Positions 47,676 to 57,307 of a DNA stretch of 64,000 nt are shown here, in pieces. Positions within the stretch are counted from its first letter, which is position 1; each line of letters starts with the position of its first letter. The notes below the pieces were generated by a model. It did not search any database. It saw only the letters and a program-made list of their open reading frames with translations, and was not told the DNA's origin. Position numbers and translations under genes: made by a program. Origin of the DNA: Diogma glabrata (Eukaryota > Arthropoda > Insecta > Diptera > Cylindrotomidae); contig OY856188.1 of the NCBI GenBank assembly GCA_963693315.1, forward strand, positions 155,075,369 through 155,139,368, read 5' to 3'.

Positions 47676-48551
47676 CTGGTTTGTTCTCTCAATATAGTTA
47701 AATCAACATATACATAACATCATACAAACTGCAAGAAAAAACTGTGAAGCCATTGCTTTGACTAAGATATTGCGCAAACTGTACGTAGGTAGATATAAGG
47801 TTTTTTGATTATTTCGATAATGCGGGCAAATGTGGTGGTAATATTTATTTCGTGGGACGCTTCGTGTGACAAATTTCTCCGTGGGACAACGCAACGAAAT
47901 ATGGGACATTTCCACGCAGCGTGGGACGTCTGGGCAGTTTACTACCCATAAACGTGCGTAAATTTTTCATTTGATTCAAAATTGTACAACCAAATTGTAG
48001 AAAAACCTACCACAAAAAAAAAATAGTTTCTCCCTCCCTGTATAAAAAAATGAACAAAGATTGACGTTTAGGATATATTTTAGATTTTATTATAACCAGC
48101 CAAACATACAATTTTTGCTATTTTATGAATTAAAAATTATAGTCCATATAGCGAAAAGAATTTGTCAGCAAGTTTTCATAGCACATTTTGAAAATATTTA
48201 CATAACTTAATTTGTTCGTGTCGTTAGAAAATATTGCTTGTCCATTATAAAACATTCACTATTATAAAATCACTGGAAATAATCCGCAATAAATTTAAAT
48301 TACTCCCGTAATTATTTTCATTCATTTTATAAAAATTAGCACAACTATCAAGAAAACTTTTGATATGTTATAGGATTTTTACACGTAAAATCCTATACAT
48401 TTAGAATTGTTTTTAATTTATTGTTTTTAAAAAAGCTGTAAAGTTTGTACAATATGATATAGATAAAAAACAGGGCCAAACAGTCAGGGTTCTCAAAATA
48501 TGTGGGGCATGGAGGGATAAGTTTTTATTGTTTAAAATTTTTTTTTTATTT

Positions 48552-49169
48552 TTGATCTACGGGTGTGACAAACCCGCGTAATCCAGTCCCTGCTATTGAC
48601 ATACGAGTTTACCTGAGATATCACATACCACTGGCAATAGCAGTGAGATATCACTAGCCAAGGCGACATCTTAGGGGTGGTGGCGGATGAACTGTATTCA
48701 GTCAACGTTAGCAACCCTCAATCTTACCTGTGAAATAATCCTTGCTGATGAGACGCTTTTGCTTCCTTGAAGAAACGAGCCTTCAAATAACTATGTGTAG
48801 GCTTTAATCATTAAGATGGTGCGTCAAAAGATCAAGGAATAGGCAACCGGCTGGATTATTGGCAACTACTTTTTTGTTTTGATTCAGCAAATTTTTGCCA
48901 AAATTTGCTATTTACTTTTTAATCTACTTTTATTTTCTTTATTCTATCATAAAATATTGGCCTATGTCATATTTTGTCAGTGATAGGATTTTTTGTCTAG
49001 TTATCCATTCTTTAACAAAAAATATAAAAAATAAAACAAAGGAAGATTTACGTCCATCAACACCTTCGAACGTATGTTGTTGTGGGACCTTGGTCTTAAA
49101 AGGTTTTTAAGTGTTATTGTGACACATATTGTAATTCCTACTACACAACACATTTTATTAAAAAAAAAT
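48552..49169 (+). mobile_element. Internally deleted LINE derivative, full-length copy (618 bp)
   Basis: About 480 bp matches the LINE 5' untranslated region (from TTGATCTACGGG; compare 26213). It is joined near 49040 to the last 120 bp of the LINE, with an A-rich tail. All coding sequence is absent. It has the same junction as 924-1137. Confidence 0.75.
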
Positions 49170-49832
49170 AATTAGGTTGTGTTCTCCTGCATGTACTTAC
49201 TTTTAAGTTTATATAAATTACCAATGGCCAATAACAATTGAAATTTGAATGTTAAATACTGCACTATGAACTCTCGAGGAGCCCTATACTAATGAAATAT
49301 TTTGTTTCCTCTGGCTCAGACACGAACATCTTATAAACAAAACACAATCGTTCTTCTAAAAGCGGTAATGCCGCGCACCTTATAGTACGATAGAATTTTG
49401 TCAAAATACGCACCCACGGCGTTTTTGGAAGAACGATCGTGTTTTGTTTATAAAACTGATTTCATCAGAAGATTAGAAGCAAAACGACCGCCTTTCATAT
49501 CGGCGGCGCTCTAGTCCTTGATACAAAGAACGATAGTGGTTTGAATATTGCGATGAACTGTACTTTAGTCGGGCCAAAATAATATGTAACGTAATAATTA
49601 TATTATCAGATATATTTCAATTAATAGTATGCGATAAAATTGGTATATTAGTTAAGTAAATCTTCTAAAAATTAGACGAATTTACAAAATAACCGTGCAT
49701 TGAAATTTTTATAGTGTATAATTCTACCACGATTGGATGGTTTTATTGAATCGATGTATTGAATTATTGATAGTATCAAATCCTTGGGGGGGGCCAATGC
49801 CCCCCCCCAGCCCTACCCAATTGACGCCCCTG

Positions 49833-50098
49833 CTTTGATTTCCACTTTTCTATCATCAATTTTCTCATAACGAATCTCTTCTGACATTTGATCAATATGT
49901 GAAATGTCAGGTGTGCTATCAAACATAATTTCAAAATATTTATATTTTTTTTAATATTTAATTCAAGATGTGTTCTTTTAATACTACATCATAGTTTGAC
50001 AGTAGTTTGATTAGTTCTAAGAAATTGCCTTTATTTAAAGGCTTTTTCCTTCATCATATCCACGAAATGCTAGTTTTTTTTTTAGATAAAAACAAAGT
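49833..50098 (-). pseudogene. Outer hAT transposase, middle portion
   Basis: Minus strand reads LAFRGYDEGK, then SLNKGNFLELIKLLSNYDVV, VLKEHILN, and further MFDSTPDISHIDQMSEEIRY. This is the conserved block before the first catalytic region of hAT/ZMYM1-like proteins. Confidence 0.75.
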
Positions 50099-50102
50099 TA
50101 TG

Positions 50103-51871
50103 CACTCAAAAAAAAAAGTTCGTAAAATTTACAGAAATGTCATTCGATTCAACATACATTTCTGTTACTTTTGATCCTACAAATTGTCCGTTGAATACAA
50201 CAAATTGATGTCAGTTGAATTTATTTTATCAACAATTTTTAACGAACAGTTTGTAAATTTTGCAGACATGTTTGTTAATTATTACGAACAAAACCCCAAC
50301 CAGACTGTTAAAATAACGAACATGTTTGTTAGCTTTTGACATTTTATTTAATTGATTTTATATTATATTTCCAAAACTATTAGTAAGTTATAATTAGTTT
50401 ATATTTTATTATAATACTATTAAATATACGTACATACTTATATTTTTTCTATGATTTTAATTAAAATTTACCGAAACAAAGTTTACCTTTATAGACATCT
50501 CTAAAACAAAACTGTTGACTTTCCTTAAAGTTTTAGAACATTCAAATAACACATATATCGTTCAAAATTTCAAACTGATTTGTTTGCTTTGCGAATATGA
50601 TTTTCTGGTAGATTTTGGCCTTGAGAATCCATTAATTTAGTCCATTTTTTTCTAAACAGTTTTTTTAAAGAGTTATTTAATTTAATTGGATTTACTAACT
50701 GCTCTAACAATTAATGCTCTAGTTTTTTTATTAATCATTGGACACCTTAATGTTATATATCTATGGATAGGTATATTAATGGCCAACTAAAGTATGTAAA
50801 AAAATTTTTTTTTGTAACCCTTTTATTGAAAATTTTCGATTTTTTTTTTTTTTTTAAATTTGAAATTGATAAAAACTGATTTTGAAATTTTTAGTATTAT
50901 GCCTGTATTTGACTCACAAATACCTACAATTTAAAAAAAAAATTATTCAAAACAACCTCTTAATAAAAAAGTTATAAGCAAAAAAAAAAAAAATTTTTTT
51001 AAATTTTTATGTTAGTGTGTAATTTACCTATACGCATGCAATATTTGCTTAAAAAATTCCTTTTTTCTTAAATTTTTGTCTTTATTTGTTTTTTATTGAT
51101 ATTTAATGGTTTAATAAACGAACAAAATGGTTAAAATTATTTTTTGTAGGTTTATTAAAAATTAAACAAATTTACAAAAAAATTAAGCTAATTTGAATTT
51201 GAAATAAAAGATTTTTTACAATTTTTACATACTTTAGTTGGCCATTAATATACCTATCCATAGATATATAACATTAAGGTGTCCAATGATTAATAAAAAA
51301 ACTAGAGCATTAATTGTTAGAGCAGTTAGTAAATCCAATTAAATTAAATAACTCTTTAAAAAAACTGTTTAGAAAAAAATGGACTAAATTAATGGATTCC
51401 TAAGGCCAAAATCTATCAGAAAATCATATTCGCAAAGCAAACAAATCAGTTTGAAATTTTGAAGGATATATGTGTAATTTAATTTCACTAAAATTCACTA
51501 AAATTTCACTCATTTTTTAGGTATTTTAATTGACACAATTCATTAGATATTTTCACACTTTTTCTTAAAACTATGCTTTTTATTTCACTAAGTTCACTAA
51601 AAATTTCAAGCCCTTACTACTCGAATTTTTTCATATTTACGTTTTATATTTTTGATTTTTGGCGATTTTATTCAACAAACGAAAATCAACGAACTGCTTG
51701 TAAAGGTAGTTAAAAATATTTAACAAACATGTTTGTTGAAAACTGGCAATTAACAAACACGTTTGTTAAAACAATAGAAAATCAAATAACGTGTCCTTTA
51801 AATAAATTAAATAAATTCCTTTAAATACATTCAATAGTTTGTTGTATTTTACCTACAATTTTTTTTCAGTG
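50103..51871. mobile_element. DNA transposon, 1769 bp, TATG target duplication
   Basis: Left end CACTCAAAAAAAAAAGTTCG, right end inverse CACTGAAAAAAAATTGTAGG. TATG is duplicated at 50099-50102 and 51872-51875. Palindromic words around ACAAACATGTTTGT occur near both ends (about 50270, 50320, 51720, 51755). No transposase is seen. Long inverted arms are nested inside. Confidence 0.7.
50549..51474. repeat. Long inverted repeat nested in the TATG element
   Basis: Arms of about 257 bp (50549-50805 and 51217-51474) are nearly identical (for example AGGTATATTAATGGCCAACT). The central part of about 410 bp is AT-rich. It may be a separate foldback insertion. Confidence 0.7.
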
Positions 51872-51875
51872 TATG

Positions 51876-51990
51876 CAATAATCTGGATAAAAGATGTTTC
51901 CACTTCTGTTTTTCATTATCTATTAATAGCAAGACTGCGTCTCCTATCGTTTTATGAACCTCGTTTCCAAAGTTTGCCGCTTTTTAAAAT
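51876..51990 (-). pseudogene. Outer hAT transposase, N-terminal portion
   Basis: Minus strand reads AANFGNEVHKTIGDAVLLLI, then DNEKQKWKHLLSRLLHT. It joins the FALSKKNLAFRGYDE-like block at 50098 once the TATG element is removed. Confidence 0.6.
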
Positions 51991-52074
51991 TGGGTTATTC
52001 TAAAAATTGCGAAACCGTTTTTCAACAAAATTAAAATACATAAATGTAAAGTTCGTGAAAATTGGCATTATGTA

Positions 52075-53300
52075 ATTACTTCGGTCTGAAAGACCTAAGT
52101 ATTACATTCATGAGCTCAAAGTGAAATTCTTACCCCCACTTTTTTGGCATTTCTCGACGTTTTAGGACCTACTGATTCTAAAAAAGCAAAAAAAAAATGT
52201 GTGTCTGTCTGTCGGCCGTCCGTCCGTCCGGCCGTCACAACCGACGAAATCTAGAAAACCGCTGGACGGATTTCAAATTTTTTTTTTCTAAAAATAGGTT
52301 TACTCAATGGGAAGAGCCGAAAGGACGATGTGTTCGATAACTGTACCGGAAGTGTGTCAAAAAAATCGTCAAGTGTGTCAAAACAAGGAAATTTGCATAT
52401 TTTTTGCTAAAAAAACGTTCATTTTAAGTGATGACGAGTAGGAAAATTGTATTTGGAGAAATCTTGATGGTCGGGATTGGTATGTGAGATCAAAATCTAG
52501 ATTATTGCATTATAAGTTTGTCAAAAAAATGTTGTCAAGTGAGTCAAAAGAAAGATTTTTATTTATTTTTTTACCCAATTTTTTGGAAAAAAATAAAATT
52601 AATTATTTGTTTGAAATGAAGTTTTATTATTATTATTGAGAATTATTATAAGTTTGTCAAAAAAATGTTGTCAAGTGTGTCAAAAGATTTTTATTTAGTT
52701 TTTTACCTAATTTTTTGGAAAAAAATAAAATTGTTTGTTTGAAATGAAATTTTATTATGATTATTGAGAATTATGGCATTATAAGTTTGTCAAAAAATGT
52801 TGTCAAGTGTGTCAAAAGAAAGGTTTGTATTTATTTTTTACCCTAATATCTTTAGAAAAAAATAAAATTAATAGTTCGTATGACATGATATTTTATTATT
52901 ATTATAGAGAATTATGGCATTATAAGTTTGTCAAAAAATAATGTCAAGTGTGTCAAAAAATGATTTCATTTAATTTTTAGCCAATTTTTTGGGAAAAAAA
53001 TGTAGCTGTTTTTATGACGTAAATGTAATTTAAAATGAAATTGGACATGGAAATTTTTGAATTTGTTATAGCTTTTGAAATATTTTTGGAATTTTGAAAA
53101 AGTTTGTATTTTTGATTTTGTAATAAGTTTTGCAATATTTTTAGAATTTTGGAAAAAGTTTTAATTTTTCATTTTGTAAGAATTTTTGGAATATTTTTAG
53201 AATTTTGAAAAATTTTAAATTTTTGATTTTATTATAATTTTTGGAATTTTGAAAAAGTTTGATTTTATTTAATTTAACAAATTTTTTGGAATTTTGATTA
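52075..53300 (+). repeat. Foldback-family fragment, single arm
   Basis: Starts with ACTTCGGTCTGAAAGACCTA, as in 33555 and the inverse near 35500. It includes a GC-rich stretch of CTGTCTGTCGGCCGTCCGTC type and three tandem copies of a unit of about 120 bp around TTGTCAAGTGTGTCAAAAG. It ends in AT-rich repeats of about 55 bp. Confidence 0.7.
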
Positions 53301-53340
53301 CAATTTTCCGGCAACGTATTGATGTTTCGTGTTTTTTTTC

Positions 53341-54437
53341 CCTTTATCTCCATTTAGGAGCATAGGGCGTCTACTAGACTGGACCATCTGACTCTGTTCG
53401 GGGCAATCGCTTTCAGTTCACCCCATGTCTTGCCGATTTGTTTTGCTTCAGCTACCGTTTTCTTCCACGTCATGGGTGGTCTTCCAACTCTCCTTTTACC
53501 TTGTGGATTCCACTCTAGGGACATCCTTGTTATATCTTTAGCTGATTTCCTCAGTGTATGTCCTATCCATCTCCATTTCCTTTGTTTTATCTCGGACTCA
53601 ATGTCTAACTGCTCTGTCTGCCGTAGAAGTTCCTGGTTACTGATGGTGTTCGGCCAGAAGCATTTGATCAGTCTTCTCAGGCATTTGTTCACAAACACCT
53701 GTAGTTGATTTGTGATCTTCTTTGTGTGTTTCCACGTTTCACACCCATACAGCAGTACTGACTTGACACATGCATTTAACATTCGTAGCTTTGTCTTTCT
53801 TGACAGGACGGATGCATTCCAGATGTTGTGAAGCATATTGAACGTATTTCTAGCTTTGTTAATACGCTGACTGATATCTTCTTCAGTCCCGCCTGTTTTT
53901 GCTACAGTACAACCAAGGTACACAAAATTGTCGACTTCATCCACTTGTGTATTGTTGATGGTAATTGGTGTTATCGTTTTGGTGTTCAATCTCATAGACT
54001 TTGTTTTCCTGATATTAATGTTGAGACCGACTTCATGTGCAAGGGCTGATAGCTTCTGTATTTTCTGCTGCATGTCCGTATGTGTGTGTGTAAGTAGACA
54101 GATGTCATCTGCGTAGTCTAGATCATTGAGCCGGCTTGTTGTGTTCCATTGGATTCCATTTGGACTTGCATCATCGAGCTTTCTCATGATACTATCTAGT
54201 ACTATCAGGAATAGTAGCGGGGATAGTACACAGCCTTGTCTCACTCCTCGGTGGTTGTAGTATTTATCACTTTGCCGTCGTTTGTATTGTATGTATTCTG
54301 TTTCCAGCATCCCGATACATTTCTTTGATTAGATCAACTATTTTCTTCGGGACGCCCATTTCACAAAGTGTCTTTCATATCGCGCTTCTGTTAATTGAGT
54401 CGAAGGCGCGTTCGAAGTCCACGAAGAGGAGATCTAA
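53341..54437 (-). pseudogene. RTE-like LINE reverse transcriptase, 5'-truncated
   Basis: Minus strand: LLFVDFERAFDSINR (first catalytic Asp, 54380-54430) is interrupted by a stop. Then come VRQGCVLSPLLFLIVLDSIM, LNDLDYADDICLLTHTHTDM (YADD box), VYLGCTVAKTGGTEEDISQR, CVKSVLLYGCETWK, and the C-terminal RWIGHTLRKS and KRRVGRPPMTWKKTV. This pattern is typical of RTE-clade elements. The open part is 318 residues (53354-54310). Endonuclease and RT fingers are missing; the hammerhead array follows directly at 54438. Confidence 0.82.
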
Positions 54438-54443
54438 GAGTTT

Positions 54444-54519
54444 ATCTAGTCGGCTAGCCCTGATGAGAATGATAGACTTTTTTAAAGTTTAAAATTTTCT
54501 CATTGGTTCGAAACTAGAT
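54444..54519 (+). ncRNA. Hammerhead ribozyme, core intact
   Basis: ATCTAGTC, cleavage after C at 54451, stem I GGCTAGCC (self-complementary), CTGATGAG at 54460-54467, stem II, GAAA at 54510-54513, then CTAGAT closing a 6-bp stem III. Stem II pairs GAAUGAU with AUUGGUUC, with one bulge and G-U pairs. Confidence 0.82.
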
Positions 54520-54897
54520 CGCTCTAAAATTGTATGGATTGCAAAATGTTTCATAATTTGCACCATAATTTTTTAGATTCAGTTCTTATATTATTCTTGA
54601 TGGGAGATTTTCCATCGGGGTGATGTTCTATCACAAATAATTTACTGAATTAATTGTTGATCATGTGTCAATAGACACAAGTGAAGACTAGTCATCTTCT
54701 TCTCACAGATACAAGTTTGTTATTCAATACTAGAATGTCTAGAGTATAACAAAACAGTGATCACCAGAGAAATTAATTGACTAAACCTGAATTTATTAAA
54801 TGTATGTTTATGTAAATTTTTTGTTTTTACACTTCGCTAGTGTTGCAACCTAATTTTTGGTTATATACATTAGCGTTGACATTTTTTGGTAGAGTTT

Positions 54898-54973
54898 ATC
54901 TAGTCGGCTAGCCCTGATGAGAATGATAGACTTTTTTACAGTTTAAAATTTTCTCATTGGTTCGAAACTAGAT
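54898..54973 (+). ncRNA. Hammerhead ribozyme, second core
   Basis: Same sequence as 54444-54519 except for one change in the stem II loop. Cleavage is predicted after 54905. Confidence 0.82.
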
Positions 54974-55429
54974 CGCTCTAAAATTGTATGGATTGCAAAA
55001 TGTTTCATAATTTGCACCATAATTTTTTAGATTCAGTTCTTATATTATTCTTGATGGGAGATTTTCCATCGGGGTGATGTTCTATCACAAATAATTTACT
55101 GAATTAATTGTGAGCTTTAAATCATGTGAGCTATTGTGAGCTTTAAACATGTATTACATACAATTTCAAACCAACAATTTTGATATACAAATGTAGTTGT
55201 TTCAGGTTATACTATCTTTCCTACGTTCAATATTTATTTAGCATGATGACTAGAATGCAAATTGCAAAAGACAGTAGCAATATAACATTAAAAAACTGCA
55301 TTATAGATCAAATTTTTAAAATCCGTAAATAGAAATTTTTATTATTTTTATGAATTCATGAATAAAAAATAATAATTTTAATGGTATTTAATAAAAATTA
55401 AAAAAAAAACAATAAGAACAATATACCAA

Positions 55430-55492
55430 GTCCAGGAATTGAACTCACGATTTACAGAACACCAGTCAAGCGCGTTATCCACATCGCAATTT
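55430..55492 (-). other. tRNA-like sequence
   Basis: Minus strand GCGATGTGGATAACGCG resembles a D arm and GTGAGTTCAATTCC a T arm at tRNA-like distance. Imperfect stems suggest a SINE head or tRNA pseudogene. Confidence 0.4.
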
Positions 55493-55924
55493 CAAACGTT
55501 AAGAAATGATGGATGTGTTTCATATTTAAAAATATTTTGCTGATTTAAAAATTGGTAATGCGAATATATGGATTTTACTCCAAATAAAATTTTTCAACGC
55601 GGCTAAAGAAGTTTTCACTTCAAAAATTTCAGTACAACTTCTACACCACCAATTTCGACGATGCTATATTTTTGTACTCGGTGTGGACAAAATAACAATT
55701 CTGTTTCCAAAAGAATACGATCGAAATCGTAATTCTGCGTTGGTGCAACCCAAAAGAATACAAATTACATGCGAAAATAATACACTATAAGTTGTTTTTA
55801 GTTTTGGAGGTTTTTCATTTCAGAATATGTAGTTTCAGTCGTGACCGTTTTTATCAACTTCAAAAATACCAATTTTTATGTCACGTGACATGACTATAGT
55901 CATGACATCTGATGTGATGCTCTT

Positions 55925-56345
55925 TCAGTAGGGTGTAAATTTTATTTCTTGAAGAACCGCGACTAGAATATTGTTTTTGTACATATAGTTAATGATATTA
56001 TCGAACTTATTTATGAGACCGTTACAATTTCGTTGCGTTATTTTCACATCACTTGGGTTTTACAGCTGCGCGTTTATTCGCATTGTATTCTGCTGCGAAC
56101 TCGTGTTGGAAAGATGACTTATTGGGCAACATTGCGCTATATAGTTTTGGCTCAATTGCTTGTGTGGCAAGACCGGAGCAGTTTTTGAGCTAGCACCATT
56201 CCTTACAGCTGTTACACTGGACGGATGTAGCCCTTAAAATGATTTTACATATTGGCTATTGCTCAACGCCATGTTTTAGTTGGTCCAGAATTTCTTTCAA
56301 TACCAGCAATGACGAGGAGGATTTGACGCATTGAGGTCAGTAACA
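55925..56345 (-). pseudogene. LINE N-terminal fragment (2A-like motif, Cys-rich finger, endonuclease start)
   Basis: Minus strand, several frames: QILLVIAGIERNSGPTKTWR (degenerate NPGP-type motif), then QCNSCKEWC-like PHD finger residues. Next comes ITQRNCNGLINKFDNIINYM and NNILVAVLQEIKF, the first motifs of an AP endonuclease. The fragment ends there. It may belong to the LINE family at 19280-21440. Confidence 0.6.
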
Positions 56346-56419
56346 GCTACTTCTTTATCCAAAAAATAGATCGATGGGGTAGACTTTCGTCGAAATTTTT
56401 TTGATGTTCCATAATACTA

Positions 56420-57150
56420 GGTTCCGAGCACTGCAGGGGCGTAGACCCGTCTGTCTTGAGAAATCTTTGGATAGAAACCTATCCAAAACACCTTAAATAT
56501 TCTGTAAAGCTAGAACATTCCATAAGGCAGTAAAAGATAGTTTATAACTTTTATATCAACAAAAATTTCTTGCATAGAACGATATAAGTAGACTGATCAC
56601 TAATTTTAAAAGTTAATTAAGAGGAACCAAATAACATAAAACAGATAGTAAGTAGGAATCAATATAAAGCTGCTTTAACACATTAAAAAATATATGTATA
56701 AAAATGAAAAATTTTATGTATACATATTTCTGTATATATAGCAAAAAATTTAATCCTAGCGGTTCTTGTTCCAGCTCAGTTCCAGAATTGACGTCATATT
56801 CAATCTAGCTTATTAAACTTTTAACGTTTGATACTAACCTAGTTCTCCAGTTTGCTAAATAAAGTTGATCCATAACAGAAAATGGAAGTCTCAACTTCGT
56901 CAAAAAATTTATTTCAATCTAAATATTTTTATTTCATTTAAATTTCATAAACAATTCATATCATCTATTTTATTAACAATTACTTTTATTTAAGAGAATA
57001 CATTTTAATGAATTGCAGGAGTTCTGATCGTATTATTGTTGTTATAGCATATAATGGAAGTTATATCAAAAACAGAAAATCTGATTTGAATAAATAATAA
57101 AAAATATTTTATTTCATACTGATATCTAAAACGACATTTTTCGAATTATT
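56420..57150. other. Intergenic DNA, nothing recognised
   Basis: AT-rich, without a supported frame. Confidence 0.4.
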
Positions 57151-57154
57151 TATA

Positions 57155-57236
57155 GTACAAAAAGTTGAACTTTAACGTCCTAGGACTTTATAAAATTTTA
57201 TAAAGTCCTAGGACGTTAAAGTTCAACTTTTTGTAC
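57155..57236. repeat. Perfect 82-bp palindrome
   Basis: 41-bp arms from GTACAAAAAGTTGAACTTTA to the centre TAAAATTTTA are perfectly complementary, with no loop. Confidence 0.9.
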
Positions 57237-57243
57237 CATAAAT

Positions 57244-57307
57244 GTTGAACTTTAACGTCCTAGGATTTTATAAAATTTTATAAAGTCCTAGGACGTTCAA
57301 GTTCAAC
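57244..57307. repeat. Second palindrome, 64 bp, related to the first
   Basis: Arms GTTGAACTTTAACGTCCTAG and inverse, two mismatches. It repeats the core of the palindrome seven bases upstream. Confidence 0.88.

Larger units (their letters stand above)
45089..49832 (-). mobile_element. Inner hAT transposon, 4744 bp, 8-bp target duplication
   Basis: Left end CAGTGGCGTCA, right end inverse CAGGGGCGTCA, each followed by a G-rich run. The perfect 8-bp duplication CTTTGATT lies at 45081-45088 and 49833-49840. It contains two degenerate transposase fragments, the LINE derivative at 48552-49169 and a hairpin MITE at 47570. The remaining parts, about 46260-47560 and 47680-48550, show nothing recognisable. 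Confidence 0.88.
44300..52010 (-). mobile_element. Decayed hAT transposon (ZMYM/DUF4371-like), twice interrupted
   Basis: hAT transposase pieces occur on the minus strand in N-to-C order from right to left: about 51990-51876, 50098-49833, 45088-44868, 44753-44523 and about 44410-44300. Between them sit the elements 50103-51871 and 45089-49832. Removing both, with one copy of each duplication, restores continuous sequence. Terminal repeats of this outer element were not found. Confidence 0.78.
54438..55111 (+). mobile_element. Retrozyme-like tandem repeat with hammerhead ribozymes (right array)
   Basis: Two copies of a block of about 215 bp (54438-54653, 54892-55111) are spaced 454 bp apart. 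Each starts with a hammerhead and ends CTGAATTAATTGT. The spacer matches the left array at 1805-2466. Self-cleavage at both sites would release a 454-nt RNA (54452-54905) without coding sequence. Confidence 0.75.

Noticed and set aside
48740..48785. CTGATGAG followed by GAAAC in the LINE derivative
   Set aside because: The base before GAAA is A, so the closing pair of stem II is absent, and no stem III or cleavage triplet is present.
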